From positions 1-9,276 of the forward strand of contig MNXK01000011.1 of assembly GCA_001872165.1 (NCBI GenBank): a stretch of DNA of 9,276 bases, in the 5' to 3' direction. Source of the DNA: Anaerolineae bacterium CG2_30_58_95 (GTDB taxonomy: Bacteria > Chloroflexota > Anaerolineae > Anaerolineales > Villigracilaceae). Every line of letters begins with the position of its first letter. Within the stretch, counting starts at the first letter, position 1. Shown here one piece after another: positions 1 through 6,335 of the stretch. Position numbers and translations under genes: made by a program. A model generated the notes under the pieces. It had not been told where the DNA came from, did no database searches, and worked only from the letters and a program-made list of their open reading frames with translations.

Positions 1-105
1 TAACAACATCGGTCACCCGGTCACAACTGAATACCCCCATTCGTTAGCCAGACGCCACGTTCGTTTACAGCATTCCCTGCCGGACCTCTAAAAGTGCCCC
101 CTCCC

Positions 106-270
106 TCACTCGACCACCGGCAACCTCCCAAACGCTTTCCACTCCTCTATCACCACAGCCACCGTTCGCGGCAGGCTCACGAACACTTCCATAGCGGCGC
201 GGTTCGTCCAAGGCGTCCCCAGAAGAGCAAATACCAAGTGAGCAGTTACGTTTGATGTATCCCCAAACAT
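106..270 (-). other. Short unassigned reading frame (54 codons), possible gene remnant
   Basis: An open frame runs from ATG (268-270, minus strand) to TGA (106-108). It has a plausible protein-like composition, with a hydrophobic stretch (HLVFALLGTPW) and a C-terminal segment reading VAVVIEEWKAFGRL. A stop codon lies immediately upstream of the ATG, and only a weak AGGT sits in front of it. It is therefore either a very small gene or the tail of a gene whose upstream part was lost next to the insertion sequences. I do not recognise the family. The rest of 1-295 holds nothing I can name. Confidence 0.25.
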
Positions 271-344
271 CTATGGAGACCTAAGGGTTCGTAAATTAAT
301 AACTTCCCTCACATAGGTTATACTTGGTGAACAGGAGAAAAAGC

Positions 345-919
345 GTGAGCCCAGAGCCAATCGTACACCAATGCGAGTGTGAGACTTGTAAAGCAGGATT
401 TAGCGCGGGAATCATACAAAGCCACCAAAGAATGAACCTGTTTTTGAGTCGCCTGAATGAACCGCAGAGACGCTGGTATGTTGCAACCTTATCAGAGGAG
501 GCGAATGGTCCAAGTGACCGCCAACTGGCGCTCATCACAGACTTGGATGAAAAGACGATTCGACACGGTAAGGCAGAATTGCAGGATCAACTCTCTGCCT
601 TGCCATTAGATCGGCAACGACGAGAAGGTGGTGGGCGGTTGCGAGCCAAAAAAAAGACTCGCAATTAGAGCCGAAGCTATTGGAACTGGTTGCGCCCAAT
701 ACAGCAGGCGATCCGATGAGCAGTCGCAAGTGGCTGAATTGTCGCTTGAGCGATATTCAAGAGCGCTTGGGAAAACATCGGGTCAGCAAGCCAGTGATCA
801 GCCGTTTGTTGAAAGCGCATGATTATCGGTTGAGAACTAACAGCAAGCAAATCTGCTCCAAGCAAGATCCTGAACGCAACCTTCAATTTGGACACATTCC
901 GCACTCCCCAACCGGGTAA
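345..919 (+). pseudogene. ISAzo13-family transposase, 5' part, split by a -1 frame change and truncated
   Basis: The preferred start is GTG at 345, six bases after AGGAGA (333-338). The N-terminus has a CxCxxC cluster (CECETC), then SRLNEPQRRWYVATL, then a helix-turn-helix-like segment with LDEKTIRHGKAEL, then a GGGRLR motif. This order is typical of ISAzo13 transposases (Pfam DDE_Tnp_ISAZ013). The first frame stops at 668. Homology continues in the -1 frame from about 656 (DSQLEPKLLELVAPNTAGDP, then SSRKW, SKPVISRLLKAHDYRLRTNSK, QFGHI) to 919. The switch falls at eight A's (648-655) that include A-AAA-AAG in the right phase, so it could be programmed frameshifting or a plain indel. The catalytic DDE domain after QFGHI is absent; IS30 sequence replaces it. 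Confidence 0.75.
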
Positions 920-1296
920 GCATAGACAAACGATCCGAGATCGTGAACAGCCGCCAGCGTTTGGGTGACTGGGAAATGGACACCGTCATTGGAAAAGGGC
1001 AACAGCGGGCGATTGTCACTCTCACCGAGCGCAAGTCTCGTCTGGCGCTCATCCGCAAAGTGGATCAACGGACGGCGCAAGCAGTGAAAGATGCCATCCT
1101 CGTTTTGCTACAGCCATTGATGGCTCAGACCCATACGCTCACTTCAGACAATGGCAAGGAATTTGCTCTACACCAGCAAATCGCTGAACAACTGAAAGCC
1201 ACATTTTTCTTTTCCCATCCTTACTCAGCCTGGGAGCGCGGTACAAACGAGAATACGAACGGATTGTTGCGCCAACACCAGTCACTTTTTGGTTGA
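901..1296 (+). pseudogene. IS30-family transposase, catalytic core only (both ends lost)
   Basis: In frame with the first ATG at 943, the protein shows the IS30 integrase core: NRVSIDKR, NSRQRLGDWEMDTVIGKG, TSDNGKEF and WERGTNENTNGLLRQ. The three acidic catalytic residues are all present: Asp at 979-981, Asp at 1147-1149 and Glu at 1249-1251, with 33 residues between the last two, as is usual for IS30. IS30-like reading extends upstream of 943 to about 901. The N-terminal DNA-binding half is missing, and the upstream sequence is ISAzo13. After NGLLRQ the frame breaks. The expected FPKGTDF-like segment reappears shifted as EGSQF at 1298-1312. Non-functional as a full transposase. Confidence 0.8.
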
Positions 1297-1322
1297 CGAA
1301 GGGAGTCAATTCCTGCTATAAT
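1293..1322 (+). promoter_or_regulatory. Strong sigma70-type promoter at the IS30 remnant's 3' end, reading into larA
   Basis: TTGACG (1293-1298) and TATAAT (1317-1322) are separated by 18 bp, and TGC directly precedes the -10 hexamer (extended -10). This is the best promoter match I found in the window. Transcription would begin near 1329, leaving a leader of about 70 nt before the larA start at 1399. The -35 box overlaps the stop codon of the IS30 remnant, so the IS debris appears to supply or carry the operon promoter. Confidence 0.7.
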
Positions 1323-1398
1323 AAAACCAATGCTCCATAACAACCTCACTGACGCACAACGATCACTTCAAGCTGCCTAAATATCCAGGAGACGAGCG

Positions 1399-2670
1399 AT
1401 GGAAATTCATATCTCCTATGGCAGCCAGATGATCGGGTTTCAAGTGCCCGGGGCCAACCTGACTGGTATCTACCAGCCGTTCGAAACGCCGGGGTGTGAT
1501 GACCCGGAAGTTGAGATTCGCCGCGCCTTGGCCTACCCGCTCGACCTTCCCCCACTGAACCTGATCGCCAAAGCCAACGAAAAAGTGGTCATCCTGGTGG
1601 ACGACCACACCCGCACCACGCCCACCGACCTGGCGCTGCCTGCGCTGTTAGAGCAACTCGAACAGGCTGGCGTGCGCAACGAGGATGTGACCATCCTGGT
1701 CACCCACGGCACGCACCGCTTGAGCACCGAAGCTGAATTACAGCGCAAGGTGGGCGAGGCGATCTACGCCAGCTACCGCATTGAGCAGCACCGCTGCGAC
1801 GACCAGGCCAACCAGGTGTATATGGGCATCACCCGGCGCGGCACACCGGTATGGGTCAACCGGCTGGCGGTGGAGGCGGACCGCTTAATTGGCATCGGTC
1901 ACGTCGGCCCCAGCCCCTACGCCGGCTATTCGGGCGGGCGCAAGCTGATCGTGCCGGGCGTGGCCGCGCTGGATACCATCAACGCCAGCCACACCCACGT
2001 GGTGTTGGGCTTCCGCCAGTTTGGGCGGGTGGACGTGCCCTGCCGGCAGGATCTCGAAGAGGCGGGTGCGCTGGTGAAGATGGACCTGGTGCTGGACGTG
2101 GTGCTCTCCCAGAACGAGCGCATCGTGCGTGCCTTTGCCGGGACACCGGAACGGGTGTTTCGCGAGGCCGTCGTGCTGGCGAAGCAAGTATATGAAGTGA
2201 CCTGCCCGGCGCAGGTGGATTTCGCCGTGACATCCGCCGCGCCCTACGATATCGACCTGTACCAGGCGGTGCGGGCGGTCGAATACGCCGACGCCCTGGT
2301 GCGCGAGGGGGGCAGTATCCTGTTGGTAGCCGCTTGCCCTGACGGGGTGGGGGGAGAGGAATTCTACCGCCTGATGGCCGACCGTTCCAAGCGGCCGGAA
2401 GATTACCTGCGCGACGTGACACGGCGCAGCGGCAAAGTGACTTTCAGTGTGCTGGGATACACCCTGGCGCGCATCAAAGCGGAGAAGCGCCTGTATATGT
2501 TGACAGATGGCATCCCACCGGCCGAGTTTGAGGCGATGGGCTTCAGCCAACCAGCCTCGCTGCAAGCCGGCGTGGATGAGTTGCTGCGCCAGTATGGACC
2601 CCAGGCGCAGGCGGCGGTTTTTCCGCAGGGGTCGGCGACGATTCCTGTGCTCCAGGAAGAGTCCACCTAA
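1399..2670 (+). CDS. larA: Nickel-pincer hydroxyacid racemase/epimerase, LarA family (DUF2088)
   Basis: This 423-residue protein is full length for the LarA superfamily, which uses a nickel-pincer (NPN) cofactor bound covalently to a lysine to racemise or epimerise 2-hydroxyacids by hydride transfer. The start is ATG 1399 with AGGAGA six bases upstream. Visible motifs are VDDHTRTTP (D69, R72), THGTHR (H103, H106) and YSGGRKLIVPGVA with K182, the equivalent of the cofactor-binding lysine. H198 lies exactly 16 residues later, matching the Lys184/His200 spacing of Lactobacillus plantarum LarA. YQAVRAVEYA (288-297) matches the substrate-site YQxxK region, but the lysine is Arg292. The true substrate may therefore differ from lactate; the superfamily includes malate, phenyllactate, hydroxyglutarate and sugar-acid enzymes. 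Cofactor genes larB, larC and larE are not in the window. It is the first gene of the operon. Confidence 0.88.
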   Translation: MEIHISYGSQMIGFQVPGANLTGIYQPFETPGCDDPEVEIRRALAYPLDLPPLNLIAKANEKVVILVDDHTRTTPTDLALPALLEQLEQAGVRNEDVTILVTHGTHRLSTEAELQRKVGEAIYASYRIEQHRCDDQANQVYMGITRRGTPVWVNRLAVEADRLIGIGHVGPSPYAGYSGGRKLIVPGVAALDTINASHTHVVLGFRQFGRVDVPCRQDLEEAGALVKMDLVLDVVLSQNERIVRAFAGTPERVFREAVVLAKQVYEVTCPAQVDFAVTSAAPYDIDLYQAVRAVEYADALVREGGSILLVAACPDGVGGEEFYRLMADRSKRPEDYLRDVTRRSGKVTFSVLGYTLARIKAEKRLYMLTDGIPPAEFEAMGFSQPASLQAGVDELLRQYGPQAQAAVFPQGSATIPVLQEEST

Positions 2671-2681
2671 AGGATTACCGG

Positions 2682-2765
2682 GCCTCGGGAAGGGGGCTCG
2701 TTTCATCCAAGCAGCCCAGGGCCTTTCACCCGGACGGAAGCAATGTCCCAAGAAGGCCTGGCTGC
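2682..2765 (+). promoter_or_regulatory. Structured leader between larA and the ECF S-subunit gene
   Basis: The 124-nt spacer 2671-2794 has strong folding potential. A long stem pairs GCAGCCCAGGGCCTT (2711-2725) with AAGGCCTGGCTGC (2753-2765), giving 13 base pairs with two single-base bulges. Inside it, GGAC (2732-2735) pairs with GTCC (2745-2748). A smaller hairpin pairs GCCTC (2682-2686) with GGGGG/C (2693-2697). There is no U-tract, so it is not a simple intrinsic terminator. It ends 12 nt before the Shine-Dalgarno of the next gene. It could be a riboswitch-like leader, an RNA processing site or an attenuator. I could not match it to a known riboswitch consensus. Confidence 0.45.
2687..2700 (+). 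repeat. 14-nt inverted repeat flanking the S-subunit gene, left copy
   Basis: GGGAAGGGGGCTCG is the exact reverse complement of 3600-3613. The two copies lie in the spacers directly before and after the S-subunit gene, and the match ends sharply on both sides. The role is unknown. Confidence 0.5.
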
Positions 2766-2777
2766 GTAATCTAACCG

Positions 2778-2785
2778 AAGGAGGT
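2778..2785 (+). promoter_or_regulatory. Consensus ribosome-binding site that fixes the S-subunit start
   Basis: AAGGAGGT is a perfect Shine-Dalgarno match, nine bases before ATG 2795. It rules out reading the gene from any of the upstream in-frame ATGs that lie inside larA. Confidence 0.85.
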
Positions 2786-2794
2786 TTGATTCCT

Positions 2795-3589
2795 ATGTCT
2801 CAACAGACTGAGAAAGTTAGTTCCAGGAAGACGACCGGCCGGATTGGCGGAGCATCCATCGCCTGGGTCACGCTGTTTGGGGCGTTGATCGGCGTGACTG
2901 CGCTGATCCCTATCTTCCCCTATGTCGGTGGTGGGGGCTACGTGCCGTTGGCGACTCCGTTTGCGGCGATCGCCCCCCTGCTGCTAGGGCCGATCGGTGG
3001 GATTGTCGCTGCAATTATCGGGGGGGTCATCGGCATGTTTATCGCTCCCGCCGCTTACCCACTGCAATTAGTGGACGTGATCATCGGCGCGGCCTCGCCC
3101 GCCATCCTGGTTGCCTTGATGATCAAAAATAAAAGCCTGTGGATGATCAACGCGCCGTTGTTCATTGTCATTGGCATCCTCGGCTGGTTGGTGCCCTTCT
3201 ACTTCCCGGGCGCAAGAGGTGGTTTTGGCAAAGTGCCTGAACCGCTCTATTTCATCCTGGCTGCGCTGTACTGGATTCCTTCGACAATCATCGCCGTCAC
3301 TCCACTCGGTACCCGGTTGATGCCTGAATGGATCGTTTCCAAAAAGCGCACCCAACGCTATGCGGGCATTTTCCTGGTGATCCTGGCCGCCATGCTGGTT
3401 TGGTGGATCCCCTGGACACGCCCCTACTGGTACCTGTATAACTTCTCCTCCGAACTGGGCGTAGCCACCCACCTGGCCTACTCCTGGTGGGTTGTGGCGC
3501 TGTCGGCCATCACCGCGGTGATCACCATCCCGATCATCGAGGCGCTGGAGCGCAGCGGTCTGCCCAAGATCGAAGGCTCCATCTGGTAA
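2795..3589 (+). CDS. Substrate-specific (S) membrane subunit of an ECF transporter, substrate unknown
   Basis: This is a 264-residue, very hydrophobic protein with about seven membrane segments (roughly 20-41, 50-62, 64-84, 91-109, 117-138, 149-170, 187-206 and 225-249). A positively charged N-terminus (SSRKTTGR) precedes the first. The Gly/Ala-rich stretch PFAAIAPLLLGPIGGIVAAI (55-74) resembles ECF S subunits. Placement directly before fused ECF ATPases and EcfT supports the role, and the S / A-A / T order is that of YkoE-YkoD-YkoC (hydroxymethylpyrimidine uptake). It lacks the conserved N-terminal metal-binding motif of CbiM/NikM, so I do not read it as the nickel subunit for LarA. Aromatic residues cluster in 204-216 (WWIPWTRPYWYLY) and may line a binding pocket; this is inference. 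The family assignment rests more on context than on sequence. Confidence 0.7.
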   Translation: MSQQTEKVSSRKTTGRIGGASIAWVTLFGALIGVTALIPIFPYVGGGGYVPLATPFAAIAPLLLGPIGGIVAAIIGGVIGMFIAPAAYPLQLVDVIIGAASPAILVALMIKNKSLWMINAPLFIVIGILGWLVPFYFPGARGGFGKVPEPLYFILAALYWIPSTIIAVTPLGTRLMPEWIVSKKRTQRYAGIFLVILAAMLVWWIPWTRPYWYLYNFSSELGVATHLAYSWWVVALSAITAVITIPIIEALERSGLPKIEGSIW

Positions 3590-3599
3590 TCTGATTGTC

Positions 3600-3613
3600 C
3601 GAGCCCCCTTCCC
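3600..3613 (+). repeat. 14-nt inverted repeat flanking the S-subunit gene, right copy
   Basis: CGAGCCCCCTTCCC is the reverse complement of 2687-2700 and lies ten bases after the S-subunit stop codon. A separate hairpin follows it: GCGGC-G-AA (3621-3628) pairs with TTGCCGC (3641-3647) with one bulge and a 12-nt loop. No T-tract follows, so I do not call a terminator, and transcription probably continues into the ATPase gene. Confidence 0.5.
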
Positions 3614-3670
3614 CATACCGGCGGCGAAATGCATTCATGGTTGCCGCAAATTGAAGCAGAGAATTAATCT

Positions 3671-5443
3671 ATGGATGAAAACAAAATCCTCTCCCTGCAG
3701 GACGTGATCTTCACCTACGAAGGCGAGGTGGTTGCGCTGCAGAACCTCAGCCTGACCGCCCGGCGGGGGGAGTTCGTGGTCGTGCTGGGCGCCAATGGGG
3801 CGGGCAAGTCGACGCTGTGCTACCTGCTGAGCGGCATCGCACCGCACATCTACGGCGGGCGGCGGCGGGGGATCGTCTCGGTGGCCGGCATCGACCCGTG
3901 GGACGAACCGCTGTATGTCACCTCGCAGGTCTGCGGCACACTGATGCAGGACCCCGAAGTGCAGTTGTTCATGCCCACCATTCGCACCGAGCTGGCCTTC
4001 GGGCCCTCCAACCTGGGCGTACCCCGCGAGGAGATTCTGCGCCGCTCGAAGGCCGCCCTATCCCTGGTGCGGATGGATGGACTGGAAGAGCGCAACCCAC
4101 GCGATCTTTCGGGCGGGCAGAAGCAGCGTGCCGCCCTGGCCAGCGTGCTCACCATGCAGCCGCGCGTGCTGGTGCTGGACGAACCGACTTCGCAGCTTGA
4201 CCCGGCCGGGCGCTGGGAGGTGGGCGAAGCGATTGAGCGGCTGAAGCGCAGCGGTGATCTGACCATCGTAATGACCACCCATGAGACCGAAGAGATCCTC
4301 CACTTGGCTGACCAGGTGATTGTGCTGGAGCGGGGCGAGACGGCGCTGATGGGCACCCCGGCAGAAGTTTTTTCGCAAACCGCCCGCCTGGAGCAAGCCG
4401 GCGTCAAGACCCCGGCGCTGATCCTGTTCCAATCCAGGGTGTTTAGCGGCAGAACGACCGGTAAAAATGCGGGCGAGCGCAAAATCACCCTGACTGTGGA
4501 TGAAGTGGCCCAGCGGGTGGAATCAGCGGTGCAGGCAGGAGAACTAAAGGTACGGCAAACCATCCCTGCATCCCCAATCCCCCACCCTGCGGAGGGGAAT
4601 AGCGGAACAGAGAAAAATGGGCACACGATCCTGCTCGAAGCGCGTGGGATCAGCGTGCAGTACCCTGGCCCACCGGCCGTAACCGCCCTGAAAGACGTGT
4701 CAATGCAGGTAAGCCAGGGCGAGATCGTCGGCATCGTGGGACAGAACGGCTCAGGCAAGAGCACGCTGGTCAAGTGCTTTGTCGGCCTGCTGCGCCCGTC
4801 GAAAGGCGAGGTATTCTTCAACGGGGAAAGCATCCGTAAAATTCCGGTGGGCGAGATGTCCCGGCGGGTGGGTCTGGTGCTGCAAAACCCCGATTACCAG
4901 CTTTTCACCGCCTCGTGCCTGGACGAGGTGCGCTTCGGGCTGCGCAACGTGGGCGTGGCCGAAGAGGAGATCCAGCCGCGGGCCGAGCAGGCGCTGCGCC
5001 GGGTGGGGTTGAGCGAGGTGGCTGACCTGTTCCCCTTCCGCCTGTCCTTCGGCGACCGGCGCAAGCTGGCGGTGGCTGCCACCCTGGCGCTCGAACCCCA
5101 GGTGTTGATCCTGGACGAGCCGACCACGGCGCAGGATCATCGCGGGCGCTACCAGCTCGCCGACCTGGCCAAACGCTTCCATGACGAGCAGGGCGGCACG
5201 GTGCTTATGATCACTCACGACGTGGACCTGATCGCCCACTACGCCAACCGCTTGATCGTGCTGTACAATGGCCAGGTGCTGCTGGATGGCCCCACCGCTG
5301 AGGTATTCACGCAGGTGGAGAAGCTGCGGCGCAGCTTTGTCGTGCCGCCCGTGGCCACGCAGTTGGCGATAAAGCTGGCTCCGCTGGGCGTACCGCCGGA
5401 TATCATGACCCTGGATCAGTTATATGCTGTACTGGGTTCATAA
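3671..5443 (+). CDS. ecfA: ECF transporter ATPase, two ABC domains fused in one chain (EcfA1-EcfA2, YkoD-like)
   Basis: This 590-residue cytoplasmic protein powers uptake through the S and T subunits. Domain 1 (about 7-255) has Walker A GANGAGKST (40-48), Q-loop Gln93 in QDPEVQLF, signature LSGGQ (146-150), Walker B VLVLDEP (D170, E171) and switch His204. Domain 2 (about 319-560) has Walker A GQNGSGKST (357-365), Gln405 in QNPDYQLF, Walker B VLILDEP (D482, E483) and His516. The PEVQLF and PDYQLF segments are the Q-helix typical of ECF ATPases. The signature of domain 2 is degenerate, LSFGD (458-462) instead of LSGGQ, and its D-loop reads TAQD. A Pro/Gly/Ser-rich linker (about 297-318) joins the halves and is encoded by a C-rich stretch. 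The ribosome-binding site is poor. Confident as an ECF A-A fusion; the substrate is unknown. Confidence 0.9.
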   Translation: MDENKILSLQDVIFTYEGEVVALQNLSLTARRGEFVVVLGANGAGKSTLCYLLSGIAPHIYGGRRRGIVSVAGIDPWDEPLYVTSQVCGTLMQDPEVQLFMPTIRTELAFGPSNLGVPREEILRRSKAALSLVRMDGLEERNPRDLSGGQKQRAALASVLTMQPRVLVLDEPTSQLDPAGRWEVGEAIERLKRSGDLTIVMTTHETEEILHLADQVIVLERGETALMGTPAEVFSQTARLEQAGVKTPALILFQSRVFSGRTTGKNAGERKITLTVDEVAQRVESAVQAGELKVRQTIPASPIPHPAEGNSGTEKNGHTILLEARGISVQYPGPPAVTALKDVSMQVSQGEIVGIVGQNGSGKSTLVKCFVGLLRPSKGEVFFNGESIRKIPVGEMSRRVGLVLQNPDYQLFTASCLDEVRFGLRNVGVAEEEIQPRAEQALRRVGLSEVADLFPFRLSFGDRRKLAVAATLALEPQVLILDEPTTAQDHRGRYQLADLAKRFHDEQGGTVLMITHDVDLIAHYANRLIVLYNGQVLLDGPTAEVFTQVEKLRRSFVVPPVATQLAIKLAPLGVPPDIMTLDQLYAVLGS

Positions 5444-5518
5444 CCAACTTGGGATAGGAATTTGTCCGCGAATTGCTTTCTAATCTACGCGAAAATGGAT
5501 CAATAAAAAGAAACCCCC

Positions 5519-6331
5519 ATGCGCGCACCCGTCTTCCGCTATACCCACCTTGGCACACCCATCCACCGCCTGCACCCGCTGGTAAAGTTTTTATACGTGA
5601 TGCTGACCCTGGTGCTGGTGATGTACCCGATCCGAATCACCGATATCCCCATCCTGCTGATCTGGCTGGGATTTTCAGCTGTGCTATGGCTCATCGCCCG
5701 CATCGAGCTGCGGCGCTTTACCACCCTGATGAAAATCCTGGTCGGCACCTTCATCTTCCTGCTGCTGATCCAGGGCTTCACCTACCGCGGCGGCCACACC
5801 CCGCTGATCACCTTCGGCCACCTGCGCCTGTGGGAGGCCGACCTGGGGGTGATCACCCGCGAAGGGGTGGTTTTCGGGCTGGTGCTGTGCGTGCGCATCC
5901 TGGTGGCCACTTCATCGCTGCCGCTGTTCGTGATGACCACCCCGACCTCGGGCATCATGACCGCCATGGGCAAGCTGCGCATCCCGCAGACCGCCACGTT
6001 CATGTTCGTCAGCGCATTATCGTTCACCACCCTGCTGTTCGAAATGTGGGGCTCGATCGTCGACGCGCAAAAACTGCGCGCCTTCGACATCGACTCGATG
6101 AACGTGATCAAACGCGCCTTCAAGGCCTACATCCCGATTCTGACGCCGTTAATCCTGCTGCTGTTCCGCAAGGCGAATGACTTCCAGATCGCCATGGAGA
6201 CCAAGGGCTTCGGCGCCCCGATTAAGCCCACCGAGATCGAAGTGCTCACTGCTCGCCCGGCTGACTATGCCTGGCTGGCGTTCATCATCGCTGTGTTCGT
6301 GACCTGCACGGTATTAAAATTTGGAGGATAA
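5519..6331 (+). CDS. ecfT: ECF transporter transmembrane coupling subunit EcfT
   Basis: This 270-residue integral membrane protein is expected to couple ATP hydrolysis in the fused ATPase to movement of the S subunit. Hydrophobic segments lie at about 21-38, 43-60, 70-87, 116-136, 160-176, 203-217 and 250-266. The N-terminal sequence LHPLVKFLYVMLTLV is typical of EcfT/CbiQ. The two cytoplasmic coupling motifs, normally Ala-Arg-Gly, are recognisable but altered: AQKLRAF (183-189) and AMETKGFG (225-232). The start is ATG 5519, 75 bases after the ATPase gene, with only a weak purine-rich ribosome-binding site (AAAAAGAAA). The stop codon (6329-6331) overlaps the Shine-Dalgarno region of the next gene, so the two are probably translationally coupled. 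Confidence 0.85.
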   Translation: MRAPVFRYTHLGTPIHRLHPLVKFLYVMLTLVLVMYPIRITDIPILLIWLGFSAVLWLIARIELRRFTTLMKILVGTFIFLLLIQGFTYRGGHTPLITFGHLRLWEADLGVITREGVVFGLVLCVRILVATSSLPLFVMTTPTSGIMTAMGKLRIPQTATFMFVSALSFTTLLFEMWGSIVDAQKLRAFDIDSMNVIKRAFKAYIPILTPLILLLFRKANDFQIAMETKGFGAPIKPTEIEVLTARPADYAWLAFIIAVFVTCTVLKFGG

Positions 6332-6335
6332 ACTT

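Larger units (their letters stand above)
286..1316 (+). mobile_element. Composite insertion-sequence scar: ISAzo13-type 5' part fused to IS30-type core
   Basis: This stretch is visibly less GC-rich than the operon that follows. It contains the N-terminal and middle part of an ISAzo13-like transposase (345 to about 898), followed directly by the DDE core of an IS30-like transposase (about 901-1296). Neither element has a second terminal inverted repeat that I can see. The sequence starting GGGTTCGTAAATTAATAAC (about 286) may be the left end of the ISAzo13 element, but this is a guess. The IS30 piece lacks its N-terminal helix-turn-helix and its C-terminus, so the whole unit should be immobile. 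Confidence 0.7.

Noticed and set aside
1885..2751. Long minus-strand open frame (288 codons) opposite larA
   Set aside because: The plus-strand frame carries clear LarA motifs. The antisense frame has low-complexity His/Arg/Pro-rich sequence with no recognisable domain, as expected from third-position GC bias.
2507..2794. N-terminal extension of the S-subunit frame back into larA
   Set aside because: The extension is Arg/Pro-rich and overlaps larA out of frame. A perfect Shine-Dalgarno nine bases before ATG 2795 gives a natural start to a membrane protein.
2795..3589. Nickel-specific (CbiM/NikM) subunit supplying LarA
   Set aside because: The conserved N-terminal metal-ligand motif right after the initiator methionine is absent, and no CbiN-like gene is present.
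3621..3647. Hairpin after the S-subunit gene as a transcription terminator
   Set aside because: No T-tract follows the stem, and the ATPase gene continues in the same direction 24 bases later.
3850..4833. Minus-strand open frame (327 codons) opposite the fused ATPase
   Set aside because: It is Ser/Arg/Pro-rich with no motif, and it shadows a strongly supported ABC protein.
6321..6335. TTG 6321 as start of the aminotransferase
   Set aside because: It lies on the Shine-Dalgarno sequence itself. TTG 6336 has ideal spacing after GGAGG.
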